This document shows positions 30,504-38,749 of a stretch of 42,594 nt of DNA, in pieces (the stretch's first letter is position 1; the number at the start of each line of letters is the position of its first letter). This DNA comes from a virus: the IMG/VR virus record IMGVR_UViG_3300043449_000529, positions 1 to 42,594 of that record; one strand, given 5' to 3'. Made by a program: the position numbers and the translations under genes. Under the pieces are notes generated by a model. The model was not told the DNA's origin. It saw only the letters and a list, made by a program, of their open reading frames with translations, and did no database searches.

Positions 30504-31549
30504 TGAATACAGCCATCCCCAAGGACGCTGAAAGTGAACTCGATGGTGCCGATAGTGGCACCGACGCTTTCTTTCGCCGCATAGTGACAGAGGACGCCAC
30601 CGAGCTATCCGAAGAAGATAACGACGAAGAGGAAGAGGAAACTCAAGACGAGCCTGACACCGAAGACGAACCTGACGAAGAAACCTCCGAGACCGATGAG
30701 TCTCCAGAGGATGAGGAGGACGAGTCTGAGGAAGACGAAGAAGACGCCGACGAAGAACCAGAAGAGAAGACCAAAGGAAAGAAAACGGTCATCGACTCTG
30801 AGGATGCTGTCGTAAAGATCAAGGTTGATGGCGAGGTTGTTGAAGCCTCGATCAAAGACCTCAAGCGTCTATATGGTCAAGAGGCAAGTCTCACTCGCAA
30901 GTCCCAAGAGACTGCGGCACTCAAGCAGCAAGCCGAACAGACCGGAGCCAAGTATGTGGCTGGTCTTGAGGCGATGCTCAATCGAGCCAAGGAGCAAGCA
31001 TCTCCCTACGCCAATCTGAATTTCCTTGCGTTGACCAAGGACCCCAATGTTTCACCTGAGGAACTCGCAGCCCTCTCAGACGCGGCCAACAAGGCATTCG
31101 CCAACGTCCGCTATCTGGAGACCGAGCTTGATGGTGTCATTAAGGGTGCTCAGGAAGAACGTCAGAAACAGATGATGGTGCAGGCTAGAGAGACCATCAA
31201 GATTCTCAGTGATCCAAAGACGGGTATCCCCGGTTGGTCAGAGAAGATGTACAACGACATCCGTGGTTTCGCCGTGAATGTCGGTATGCCTGAACAGGTG
31301 GTCAACGAGCTTGTGGACCCAACGGCCTTCAAGATACTTCACATGGCTATGCAATACGAAAAAGGTAAGACCGCCATTAACAAGACCAAGAAGATCGACA
31401 AGACCCCCAAGCGTATCATTAAGGGTACGCCTGAGGAAGTCGTGAAGCAGGCAAGGGTGGCACCTAAGAAGTCAGTGATGAAACGTCTTGAAACCAGTGG
31501 TTCGATTGATGACGCTGCTGATGCCTTTATGTCTCGCTGGGGCGATTAA
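30503..31549 (+). CDS. Scaffolding protein
   Basis: A 348-aa protein with an extremely acidic low-complexity part at residues about 30-92 (runs of E, D, S, T), then VVKIKVDGEVVEASIKDLKRLYGQ and a long helical, Gln/Ala/Glu-rich region (SQETAALKQQAEQTGAKYVAGLEAML). It ends in a basic helical tail (PKKSVMKRLETSGSIDDAADAFMSRWG). The composition and place directly before the capsid gene are typical of podovirus scaffold proteins, which assemble the procapsid and leave. The acidic part could mimic DNA inside the shell. Confidence 0.85.
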   Translation: MNTAIPKDAESELDGADSGTDAFFRRIVTEDATELSEEDNDEEEEETQDEPDTEDEPDEETSETDESPEDEEDESEEDEEDADEEPEEKTKGKKTVIDSEDAVVKIKVDGEVVEASIKDLKRLYGQEASLTRKSQETAALKQQAEQTGAKYVAGLEAMLNRAKEQASPYANLNFLALTKDPNVSPEELAALSDAANKAFANVRYLETELDGVIKGAQEERQKQMMVQARETIKILSDPKTGIPGWSEKMYNDIRGFAVNVGMPEQVVNELVDPTAFKILHMAMQYEKGKTAINKTKKIDKTPKRIIKGTPEEVVKQARVAPKKSVMKRLETSGSIDDAADAFMSRWGD

Positions 31550-31581
31550 ACAAAATCTCTTTTAAGGATATCTGATTTACT

Positions 31582-32544
31582 ATGGCTAACACCTATACCG
31601 TTTATGAAGTCATCGGTAAGAAGGAAGATGTCTCGGACATCATCACCAACATCTCTCCGACGACCACGCCCTTCCAGTCCATGATTGGCAAGGAAAGCGT
31701 CTCCAACGTCCTTTATCAGTGGCAGGAAGACACCCTCGCGTCTGCTGCGGCCAATGCTCAGTATGACGGCTTCGACGCCTCTGAGGTTGCTGCGGTTCCC
31801 ACCACGATCCGCACGAACTACACCCAGATTCTGGCGAAGGCGATTAAGGTCGCCGCGACCACCGACTCCACGGCTCGCTATGGTCGAGCGAAGGAGACGG
31901 CCTATCAGCTCTCGAAGCGCGCTGCTGAACTGAAGCGTGACCTCGAATACGTCCTGCTCAACAAGCAGGCTGGTGGTGCTGGTAACCTCAATAACGTCAC
32001 GCTGACCTCCATCGGCAACTCGGCCAGTGTCGCCTCGGACGCTGCGCGCACCATGAAGTCCTTTCAGGCTCAGGTTGACAGCAGCACCTACGCTGCGCTT
32101 CTGACGAAGACCGGCGGCACCTCGACGGCTATGTCGGAGACGAACCTCAACACGGTTCTCCAGACGCTGTTCAACAACGGTGCTGACCCGAAGTATCTCA
32201 TGATTCCTCCGGGTGAAGCTCTGAACATCGCCGGTTTCGCCACCGCCACGGGTCGTTATCGTTTCGCTGACAATGCGGACGCTGACGCTGCTCGTCGTGT
32301 TGTGAACGTCGTTGATCTCTATGTCTCTCCGTATGGTGAGATCAAGGTCATCCTGAACCGCTTTCAGGACGCTGCGGATCACCTCGTGTTCGACCCGGAC
32401 ATGTGGAAGCTGGCGGTTCTCCGTCCGTGGACCCGTGAGCCGCTTGCGAAGATCGGTGACGCCGAGCGCCACATGCTTGTCGGTGAGTACTCGCTGAAGC
32501 ATAGACACTACGGCGCTTCGGGCATCATCCGCAAGGCCGCGTAA
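31582..32544 (+). CDS. Major capsid protein, SU10/DUF5309 type
   Basis: A 320-aa HK97-fold capsid protein. The N-terminus (YTVYEVIGKKEDVSDIITNISPTTTPFQSMIGKESV) is the conserved SU10/DUF5309 pattern, followed by WQEDTL, then a spine helix rich in Lys/Ala (ETAYQLSKRAAELKRDLEYVLL) and a C-terminal strand region (DLYVSPYGEIKVILNRFQDAADHLVFDPDMWKLAVLRPWTREPLAKIGDAE). AAGG lies upstream but spaced widely (14). A strong terminator follows. The class differs from T7 gp10, so the head module comes from another lineage than the replication module. Confidence 0.92.
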   Translation: MANTYTVYEVIGKKEDVSDIITNISPTTTPFQSMIGKESVSNVLYQWQEDTLASAAANAQYDGFDASEVAAVPTTIRTNYTQILAKAIKVAATTDSTARYGRAKETAYQLSKRAAELKRDLEYVLLNKQAGGAGNLNNVTLTSIGNSASVASDAARTMKSFQAQVDSSTYAALLTKTGGTSTAMSETNLNTVLQTLFNNGADPKYLMIPPGEALNIAGFATATGRYRFADNADADAARRVVNVVDLYVSPYGEIKVILNRFQDAADHLVFDPDMWKLAVLRPWTREPLAKIGDAERHMLVGEYSLKHRHYGASGIIRKAA

Positions 32545-32578
32545 GCCACTAGGCTTCGCCCAGCGTAACGTAATCTTT

Positions 32579-32611
32579 GAGGCTCAGAGAGAAATCTCTG
32601 GGCCTCTCTTT
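32579..32611 (+). terminator. Intrinsic terminator after the capsid gene
   Basis: GAGGC-T-CAGAGA (32579-32590), loop GAAA, then TCTCTG-G-GCCTC (32595-32606), followed by TCTTT. An 11-bp stem with a single T-G mismatch position. It lies 35 bases after the capsid stop, as T7 Tphi follows gene 10; partial read-through would give more capsid than downstream tail proteins. Confidence 0.8.
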
Positions 32612-32621
32612 ATGAATTGAC

Positions 32622-32924
32622 ATGACGAAACTCATTGATCCGACGATTACCTTCGAGGATGACACTGACGCTGCTCTGGTTGTCAAGAAGGAACAGCCGA
32701 TACCTCAGTCCTTTCTGGATCGGCTAAAGCAAGACCGCGACGAAAGCTCCAATAGCCGCATGAAAGACTATGTGCGTGTCGCATCCATCCCGACTGTAGT
32801 TGTCGAGAAGTGGATGAGAGAGGGCTTCGATATTTACGACAAGAACGTCAAGGCGTCTGAGATTGTCGCTCGCCTGAAGGCTGAGAGCCTCGACGCATTC
32901 CTGACGACAAACAAAAGGATTTAG
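32622..32924 (+). CDS. Hypothetical 100-aa protein after capsid
   Basis: A charged, helical protein (FLDRLKQDRDESSNSRMKDYVRVASIPTVVVEKWMREGFDIYD, AREIVARLKAESLDAFLTTNKRI-like end). The ATG at 32622 has no strong ribosome site. Proteins of this plan (V-A-S-I-P-x-x-V-V-E-x-W-x-x-E-G-F-D) are common in podoviruses beside the capsid gene and are likely virion-assembly factors; function not known to me. Confidence 0.65.
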   Translation: MTKLIDPTITFEDDTDAALVVKKEQPIPQSFLDRLKQDRDESSNSRMKDYVRVASIPTVVVEKWMREGFDIYDKNVKASEIVARLKAESLDAFLTTNKRI

Positions 32925-32927
32925 AAC

Positions 32928-33173
32928 ATGCCGGGAGCTACTGTATCTCCTCAGGTTGCAAACGAAGCCTACGCTGTCACTCCGCACAATACGAACCCCA
33001 ACGTCTACTCCTACCTTTACGTAGGTGGCGCTGGTGACATTGTGGTTGTCCCTGAACAGGGATCGACGGCTGTTACTCTTACTGCTGTTCCTGTTGGTTC
33101 TTGGATTTGGCTTAGGACCTCCTTGATTAAGGCAACTGGAACGACTGCCACAGGAATCGTGGGGTTTAAATAA
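32928..33173 (+). CDS. Small beta-rich head/tail protein (81 aa)
   Basis: Beta-sheet protein: AYAVTPHNTNPNVYSYLYVGGAGDIVVVPEQGSTAVTLTAVPVGSWIWLRTSLIKATGTTATGIVGF. The pattern V-T-P-x-x-T-N-x-x-x-x-x-L-Y-V-G-G-x-G-D-(I/V)-x-V is widespread in phages, where I recall it annotated as hypothetical or as a spike-base/decoration protein. AAAAGG lies upstream. One base separates its stop from the tail spike start. Confidence 0.7.
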   Translation: MPGATVSPQVANEAYAVTPHNTNPNVYSYLYVGGAGDIVVVPEQGSTAVTLTAVPVGSWIWLRTSLIKATGTTATGIVGFK

Positions 33174-33174
33174 G

Positions 33175-36100
33175 ATGATCCTCGGAATGCGTACGTCAGT
33201 TTCCACGCTGGCGATTACTGCTGTTATTTCGCAGAGCTTCCTCTTGGGAGCCAGCGATTATTCGGCTGTTACGCCGACATCGACCAACGTGTCTGTGTCG
33301 CGCGCTGGTAACGCGATGATCTACGACAGCACTGGCAAGCTGACGTATGCGCCGAATAATCTGCTGACGTATAGTAATACGTTCAACGCTGGAACGTGGG
33401 CGGCGGTTAATAGCGTCAGGGGTGCGAACAGTTTAACCGATAATGCGACAAATGGCGGGCATTCTGTGCAATTTCCCACTGTTGGATTTACGCAGGGCGT
33501 TCGTTCCTTTCTGTATGTAGAAGCGCAAGCCTCTAGCTTGTCCCAGATTATGGTCTTTAGTCTCAATTCTGAGGGCAAAGGCGTAGGTTTTGATCTTTCA
33601 AATGGAACGACATTTACGCCTAGTGGGATTACGCTTCCAGCAAGTTACGGCATTATTAATATTGGGAGCGGTTGGTATGGATGCTGGATTTCAGTAACGC
33701 CAACTTCTACAGCCACTTCAACTACACCGGGAGCCATATATTGCTGTAGTGGCGGGGCGTATAGTTACGCCGGAACGGGTCAAACAGTAAATCTTCGCAG
33801 TGCGTCGTATTCCGCCGTCACCTACGAAACCACGCCGCGCACCTCCGATCAGGTCATCACGACCACTTCCGCCTACTACGGCCCCCGTCTGGACTACGAC
33901 CCCGCGACACTGGCGTTCAAGGGCTTGCTGGTGGAGGGGAGTAGGACGAACTCTTGGTATCCAAGCGGCAGTTCATCCGCAATGAGCGTATCAAATACAA
34001 CTCTGACGGATAACGCAATATCTCCTGATGGAACGACAAACGCCGCAACATTTGCCGAGAACGCATCAACGGCAACGCATTGGGCCTATAACAATAACCT
34101 CGCTGGAACCTTGGCGACGGGAACAACCTTCGCATATTCATTGCATGTAAAGGCAAATACCTGTTCGACAATTTACCTCAACATACAAGCAAGCGCCAAC
34201 AACTACATCACCGCTGTATTTGATGTTGGCTCAGCCAATTCGTCAGCTACACAGACATCGGTAGGGTCAAGCAGCGGGACAATTGTTTCAACGACGCAAA
34301 CCGCCAGCGGGAATGGCTGGTATCGTATTACAATCGTTGGGTCTGTGACTGGTTCAACCACTCCCGCGCTTGGTATGACCAATGCGTCAACCGGAAACAC
34401 GTTTACAACTGTCGGGCTTATCAGCTACGCGGGAACGTCCCGAAATATGTATGTCCACGGGGCGCAAGTAGAAGCAGGCTCCTTCGCCACCAGCTACATC
34501 CCGACCACCACCGCCTCAGTAACCCGCGCCGCCGAGACGATGACCCTGCCGAGCTACGCCTCGCAGCTTGTCGTCACGACGCGCATCGATGAACAGACCG
34601 GCGCGACCTACTACGACAACATCGCCCCCGGCGCGACCTTCACGCCGAACAACGGGTGGATTTCGTCGCTGCGGGTTTACACGGGGGCCAGCGCGGGAAC
34701 GCAGGCTGTCCCGTCGTGGCTGGATAACAGCGGCACGACCGGCAACCGTATGCTGTATGACAGCACGGGGAAGCTGACGTATGCGCCGAATAACATGCTG
34801 ACCTATTCTCAGGATGCGACTAATGGCGCTTGGTCTAAATCAAATGTGACCGTTACTGGAGCCGCTGGCTCCGCTCCTGATGGAACTACTACGGCAGTTT
34901 TGGTTACGCCTGCTGCAACGAATACTACTCATCGAATTGCTCAAAGCGCCACTACCGGGTTTTCGGTTCTATATTCGCTCTATGTAAAAGCGAATGGTTA
35001 CACCAAGGTTGGAATTTGGGATAGCGCAACTACTGGTGCATATGCGTCATTTGATTGCTCTGGTTCTGGCTCTGTGCTGGACAGCGGTCTTGGTGGTAGC
35101 AGCGCAAGTATTTTGTCTGTCGGAAACGGATGGTATCGAGTTTCGTTCAAAGCTACCGTAAACGGGACAAATAGTTTTGCGGTTCAGGTTCTACCAGCTT
35201 CTTATACAACTGGAACAATTAATGTTGTGTGGACTGCTGACGGCACCTCTGGCGTCTACCTCTGGGGCGCACAGCTAGAACCCGTCACTTACCAGACCGC
35301 ACCCGGCGCATACATCCCGACGACGACCGCCGCCGTGTATCAGCCGCGCTTTGATTACGACCCGTCCACCCTCGCGGCGAAGGGGTTGCTGATCGAGGAG
35401 AGTAGGGTGAACTTGCTGACCTACAGCGGAGACATCACGGCGGCAAACTGGATTGGCTCGTCCGGCATCAGCTTCGGAACGCCGACAACAGCGCCAGACG
35501 GTAGTGCGAGGCTCGCAAGGATTATCGAGAGCAACACCAACGTTCAACACGCTCTTATATCCAACTCTGTTGCATTTTCCGCTGGCACATACACTGTCAG
35601 CATCTACGCCAAGGCTGGCGAGCGGTCGATCTTGCAGCTTCTTGTGGGCGGCCTCGTCAACGCGACCGACTTTGCCAACTTCAATCTGGCTACTGGCGCT
35701 ATCGGAAGCTATTCCGGCAATGTTCCGACGATTACCTCTGTCGGGAACGGCGTATATCGCTGCGTCTGGTCGTTTACCGCTGCCGCTGCGTCTGCGACCG
35801 TCTTTGCTCTAACGCAAATATCTACATCTGCCGCGCGTTACACCGCCTATCTGGGCGATGGAACGTCAGGACTGTATGTCTGGGGCGCGCAACTCGAAGC
35901 AGGCTCCTTCGCCACCTCCTACATCCCCACGGTAGCGGCGAGTGTCACGCGTGTTGCTGATGTTGTGAAGTTTGGTGGGGCTGCATTCACCTCAATGCAA
36001 ACAGCGACGCAAGGCACAATTGTGTCTCAGTATAAGTTGCTGGCGCTTTCTACTGCGGCCACACAGGAAATCTACAACATTGACAGCGGTTCGGCTGCAA

Positions 36101-36447
36101 ACGCCATATATATCCGTGCGAATAACGCTGCGGGCAGTATGGAGACGGTCGCATATGTTGGTGGTGCATCTCAGGGCTTCCTTGTTTGGAGTGGCTCTGT
36201 CACGACGAACGTATCGCGTTGCGCTTATGGTTACGCGCTGAATAACACTGGCCTGTCGGTGAATGGCGACAATGCAGCCCTTGACACGACATACACTGTG
36301 CCGAGTGGGTTCACTCGCGCCACCTTGGGTTGTCGTGCGAACTCCGCCGCCTTCCTCAACGGTCACATCCAGTCCTTCGCCTATTACAACCAGCGTCTCT
36401 CTGACGCCACTCTCAAAACCAAGTCAACCGTGGGAGCGCCCCTGTAA
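33175..36447 (+). CDS. Large modular tail spike / head spike fibre protein
   Basis: A 1090-aa receptor-binding candidate built from four repeats of one carbohydrate-binding-like module. Each has the plan N-x-L-T-Y-S ... W ... A-P-D-G-T ... Y-S-L-x-V-K-A ... (I/S)-x-S-x-G-N-G-W-Y-R ... V-(W/H)-G-A-Q-(L/V)-E-x-G/V (about residues 60-240, 250-455, 535-715, 740-930). Linkers repeat SYIPTTTASVTRAAE and ProDYDPxTLAxKGLLxExSR. The C-terminal 160 residues form a LamG/concanavalin-like domain (NGHIQSFAYYNQRLSDATL). The N-terminus is hydrophobic (MRTSVSTLAITAVISQSFLLG), perhaps the virion anchor. Linker DNA is GC-rich, modules AT-richer. ATG 33175. Confidence 0.85.
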   Translation: MILGMRTSVSTLAITAVISQSFLLGASDYSAVTPTSTNVSVSRAGNAMIYDSTGKLTYAPNNLLTYSNTFNAGTWAAVNSVRGANSLTDNATNGGHSVQFPTVGFTQGVRSFLYVEAQASSLSQIMVFSLNSEGKGVGFDLSNGTTFTPSGITLPASYGIINIGSGWYGCWISVTPTSTATSTTPGAIYCCSGGAYSYAGTGQTVNLRSASYSAVTYETTPRTSDQVITTTSAYYGPRLDYDPATLAFKGLLVEGSRTNSWYPSGSSSAMSVSNTTLTDNAISPDGTTNAATFAENASTATHWAYNNNLAGTLATGTTFAYSLHVKANTCSTIYLNIQASANNYITAVFDVGSANSSATQTSVGSSSGTIVSTTQTASGNGWYRITIVGSVTGSTTPALGMTNASTGNTFTTVGLISYAGTSRNMYVHGAQVEAGSFATSYIPTTTASVTRAAETMTLPSYASQLVVTTRIDEQTGATYYDNIAPGATFTPNNGWISSLRVYTGASAGTQAVPSWLDNSGTTGNRMLYDSTGKLTYAPNNMLTYSQDATNGAWSKSNVTVTGAAGSAPDGTTTAVLVTPAATNTTHRIAQSATTGFSVLYSLYVKANGYTKVGIWDSATTGAYASFDCSGSGSVLDSGLGGSSASILSVGNGWYRVSFKATVNGTNSFAVQVLPASYTTGTINVVWTADGTSGVYLWGAQLEPVTYQTAPGAYIPTTTAAVYQPRFDYDPSTLAAKGLLIEESRVNLLTYSGDITAANWIGSSGISFGTPTTAPDGSARLARIIESNTNVQHALISNSVAFSAGTYTVSIYAKAGERSILQLLVGGLVNATDFANFNLATGAIGSYSGNVPTITSVGNGVYRCVWSFTAAAASATVFALTQISTSAARYTAYLGDGTSGLYVWGAQLEAGSFATSYIPTVAASVTRVADVVKFGGAAFTSMQTATQGTIVSQYKLLALSTAATQEIYNIDSGSAANAIYIRANNAAGSMETVAYVGGASQGFLVWSGSVTTNVSRCAYGYALNNTGLSVNGDNAALDTTYTVPSGFTRATLGCRANSAAFLNGHIQSFAYYNQRLSDATLKTKSTVGAPL

Positions 36448-36821
36448 TGCGCGAGATTATCTTTGCTGCGCCTGACGCGGCTCACCTGACCTCTGAGGCT
36501 ACCCGCCTCGGCTTCGTGGATGCTGACGGCAACATCATCGTCAACGGCACATTCGAGAGCGGCGGCGGTTGGTTCCTAAATCTCACGGGAACCGTCTACG
36601 AGCCGGTGACGCCGCCTGCTAATCCAGATGATCCTTGGCCTGATCCTGTCGCCCGCCCCGGCTATTGGGGTCGCTTGAGGATCAACGGAGAGCCTGCGGA
36701 TTTCCCCACGTTCTCCCCCGACATCGTTCAATACGGCTGGTCGGAAGACCTCGGCGGCTGGACGAGCGATGGCGTGACGCTTGGCCCTGAGTGGGTCGGC
36801 AACATCGGAGTGATTGCATAA
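36447..36821 (+). CDS. Hypothetical tail-associated 124-aa protein
   Basis: TAATG overlap with the spike gene. Contains MREIIFAAPDAAHLTSEATRLGFVDADGNIIVNGTFESGGGWFLNLTG, a segment PVTPPANPDDPWPDPVARPGYWGRLRING and a tryptophan-rich end. It looks like a small beta-sheet protein that could be a spike cap or fibre chaperone; it is coupled to the spike on one side and to the Dps-like protein on the other (TAATG again). No family recognised. Confidence 0.6.
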   Translation: MREIIFAAPDAAHLTSEATRLGFVDADGNIIVNGTFESGGGWFLNLTGTVYEPVTPPANPDDPWPDPVARPGYWGRLRINGEPADFPTFSPDIVQYGWSEDLGGWTSDGVTLGPEWVGNIGVIA

Positions 36822-37174
36822 TGATTACTGAGTTCGTGTCCCGCATGTTCGCTCTGCGGGATGCGTCTCACCTTGCTCACTGGAACACCAAGTCCTACTC
36901 GGAACATATGGCCCTTGGTTCTTTCTATGAAGACCTGATTGAGAAGGTAGACGCCATCATCGAAAGTTATCAGGGGTGCTTTGGTCTCATTGGCGAGGTG
37001 CAAACCCGCCGCTACGACAAGGCAGACATCCGTAAACAGATAGCTGACACGGCGAATTGGCTTGCGTCAAACAAAGAGAAAATCTGCGAGGACAACGATG
37101 TCCTCAGTAATCTCATTGATGACCTAGGTGAACTCTTCGCCACCACCCATTACAAGCTGAGGTTCTTGAAGTGA
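36821..37174 (+). CDS. Dps/ferritin-like four-helix protein
   Basis: A 117-aa, all-helical protein. The segment DASHLAHWNTKSYSEHMALGSFYEDLIEKVDAIIES matches the Dps pattern (A-H-W-N ... H ... L-x-E-x-V-D-x-x-x-E). Candidate ferroxidase ligands H20, H29, D44 and E48 are spaced 15 and 4 residues from H29 to D44 to E48, exactly as in E. coli Dps (H63, D78, E82). It is much shorter than Dps (167) and lacks the DNA-binding tail; I associate it with the DUF5856 family. ATG 36821 overlaps TAATG. Its job in a virion operon is open: a structural helper or iron-binding protein. Confidence 0.7.
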   Translation: MITEFVSRMFALRDASHLAHWNTKSYSEHMALGSFYEDLIEKVDAIIESYQGCFGLIGEVQTRRYDKADIRKQIADTANWLASNKEKICEDNDVLSNLIDDLGELFATTHYKLRFLK

Positions 37175-37806
37175 CATACCTTGCTGTCAAAAACCAGTTC
37201 CTCGGCATCTTGAACCGTAGGGACATTACGCCCTCCCTGACCGACACCTTCATGCTGTATGGCATTCAGCGTATCCAGCGTGAAGTCCGGTGTCGTGAGA
37301 TGGAGAAGCTTACGTCTGTGTTGACCGATGGTTCCTCGACCATCGATATACCGACTGATCTCCTTGAGGTCATCTCTCTGAACACCAACGATCAGGTGAA
37401 TGTCCATAAGCTCGTAAGGACTGACCTACAGACCATCCTGAACTACTCGAAGATACCGGGGCAACCTCGGTTCTACTACAGGCAGGACGGTAAGTTTTCC
37501 ATCGGTCCCTATCCGCCTGAAGATACCACCATCTGGATCAACTACTATTGTGATGTCTCAAGTCTGACGGCTGATACGGATAGCAACTGGCTCACCGAGC
37601 AAGCCCCGGCTCTCCTTGTGTATGCTGCTCTGGCCTATGCTGCCGACTACTTCCTCGATGACCGAAAGCAACTCTTTGAGTCGTCCTATGCACAGGTGGG
37701 TGAACAGTTGATGCTTCAGTCCACACAGGAAGATTTGGAGAACGCTTCCATATCGCCAGCATATGACACAGCACCGAATTACGTTGGTCCTTACTATGGT
37801 CTTTAA
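37171..37806 (+). CDS. Head-tail adaptor protein
   Basis: A 211-aa protein starting with GTG 37171, overlapping the Dps-like stop. Features: MTYLAVKNQFLGILNRRDITPSLTDTFMLYGIQRIQREVRCREMEKL, then DIPTDLLEVISLN, YYRQDGKFSIGPYPPEDTTIWINYYCDV and a C-terminal helical stretch (QAPALLVYAALAYAADYFLDDRKQLFESSYAQVGEQL). This is the fold pattern of podovirus adaptor proteins (equivalent to T7 gp11 or SU10-type adaptors), which form the ring below the portal. Position between spike cluster and lysis genes is unusual but consistent with a mosaic genome. Confidence 0.85.
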   Translation: MTYLAVKNQFLGILNRRDITPSLTDTFMLYGIQRIQREVRCREMEKLTSVLTDGSSTIDIPTDLLEVISLNTNDQVNVHKLVRTDLQTILNYSKIPGQPRFYYRQDGKFSIGPYPPEDTTIWINYYCDVSSLTADTDSNWLTEQAPALLVYAALAYAADYFLDDRKQLFESSYAQVGEQLMLQSTQEDLENASISPAYDTAPNYVGPYYGL

Positions 37807-37809
37807 AAC

Positions 37810-38187
37810 ATGCCTAAACTAAACGCCAACAGCTTGGCGAACCTGAAGGGTGTAGACCCTCGGCTCATCGAGTTGGCACAGAAGGCGAGAGATATTTCAC
37901 CGATTCCCTTTGAGATTACTGAAGGTCTACGATCCAAGGAGCGACAGGCTTACCTCGTCAAGACCGGCAAGAGTAAGACCATGAGGTCCTACCACTTACG
38001 TGGCAAGGCTTTTGATTTCGTAGCCAAGCCCAACGGCAAGGTCTCGTGGGACTTGAAGGACTACAAGACTATCGTTGAGAAGGCCCTCAAGCCTGCCGCT
38101 AAAGCCCTAGGACTCACTGACATCATTACCTATGGCGTCTATTGGAAAACCATCGTCGATGGTCCTCACGTACAAATCGAGAAATGA
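37810..38187 (+). CDS. Endolysin: L-alanyl-D-glutamate/D-Ala peptidase, M15 type
   Basis: A 125-aa zinc peptidase that cuts peptidoglycan crosslinks at lysis. The VanY/M15C motifs are present: EITEGLRSKERQAYL, then zinc ligands H62 and D69 in SYHLRGKAFDF, and H120 in VDGPHVQIE. No signal peptide, so it needs a holin to reach the wall. First gene of the lysis cassette; the next gene starts one base after its stop. Confidence 0.92.
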   Translation: MPKLNANSLANLKGVDPRLIELAQKARDISPIPFEITEGLRSKERQAYLVKTGKSKTMRSYHLRGKAFDFVAKPNGKVSWDLKDYKTIVEKALKPAAKALGLTDIITYGVYWKTIVDGPHVQIEK

Positions 38188-38188
38188 A

Positions 38189-38377
38189 ATGATTGATTAT
38201 CTCAAGACCAATTGGAAGACCACCGTTGCTGGTGTTTCCATGCTGCTCACCCTCGCTGGCAAGTGGTATTTCGAGCGTACCTTCAGCATCGATGATATTG
38301 TGGCTGTGCTGGGTGCCTTCGGTCTCATGAGCGCCAAGGACCTCAACGTCACTGGTGGCTCTGTCGAAAACCCGTGA
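38189..38377 (+). CDS. Small holin-like membrane protein (62 aa)
   Basis: Starts MIDYLKTNWKTTVAGVSMLLTLAGKWYF, one hydrophobic span, then DDIVAVLGAFGLMSAKDLNVTGG, a second amphiphilic span. The arrangement W-K-T-T-x-x-G ... G-x-x-x-A-K-D-x-N-V-T-G-G is common in proteins annotated as holin-like beside M15 endolysins. ATG 38189 lies in the last codon of the endolysin. Function as the pore that releases endolysin is inferred from place and length. Confidence 0.75.
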   Translation: MIDYLKTNWKTTVAGVSMLLTLAGKWYFERTFSIDDIVAVLGAFGLMSAKDLNVTGGSVENP

Positions 38378-38616
38378 TACCGACGCTCGTAAGTATGCTC
38401 ACGGCTCTCTTTTGGGCCGTGGGTAAACTGTTTGAGTGGCTATACGCCAAACGAATGGTTGACGCCGGTAAGACACAGCAGCAACTGGAAACGCTCGCCA
38501 ATGAAGTCAGACAAGCCCAGATTGCAGTCGCTGCCCGTGAAGCTGTTCGTGCTGCTGCTGCCCGTAGCCCTGATGGGTTGCCAATCGACGAATCCGACCC
38601 TTTCCTTAGGGACTGA
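38374..38616 (+). CDS. i-spanin candidate (Rz-like)
   Basis: GTG start at 38374 overlapping the holin stop. One N-terminal membrane span (LVSMLTALFWAVGKLFEWLY) followed by a charged helix (DAGKTQQQLETLANEVRQAQIAVAAREAVRAAAA), the layout of inner-membrane spanins. A lipoprotein gene is embedded in another frame over its second half, as in Rz/Rz1 pairs. That overlap is the strongest support. Confidence 0.7.
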   Translation: MIPTLVSMLTALFWAVGKLFEWLYAKRMVDAGKTQQQLETLANEVRQAQIAVAAREAVRAAAARSPDGLPIDESDPFLRD

Positions 38617-38749
38617 GGGTAGTCCCTCGTTCTGTGCTACCGCCAAGGCAATCTATTACAGCCGTCACGACACCAAGCCCACGATCCAGCAGATCAGGGA
38701 GCATAATGCTGTCGGTATGGCTCTCAAGTGTGGGTGGCTGAAGAAATGA
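38501..38749 (+). CDS. o-spanin candidate lipoprotein (Rz1-like)
   Basis: An 82-aa lipoprotein with signal PVKLFVLLLPVALMGC and lipobox (A-L-M-G-C), then a short periplasmic part with conserved plan DTKPTIQQIREHNAVGMALKCGW. It overlaps the i-spanin frame by 116 bases, out of frame, the typical nested arrangement. The length is longer than lambda Rz1 but common in alphaproteobacterial phages as I recall. ATG 38501 has GGAAA about 10 bases upstream; a GTG just before KLFVL is an alternative. Confidence 0.75.
   Translation: MKSDKPRLQSLPVKLFVLLLPVALMGCQSTNPTLSLGTEGSPSFCATAKAIYYSRHDTKPTIQQIREHNAVGMALKCGWLKK

Noticed and set aside
31546-32508. 320-aa ORF on the minus strand covering the whole capsid gene
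   Set aside because: The plus-strand frame is a clear DUF5309 capsid protein. The antisense frame is an artefact of codon bias; its product is Arg/Val/Leu-rich without domain, and no ribosome site was seen.
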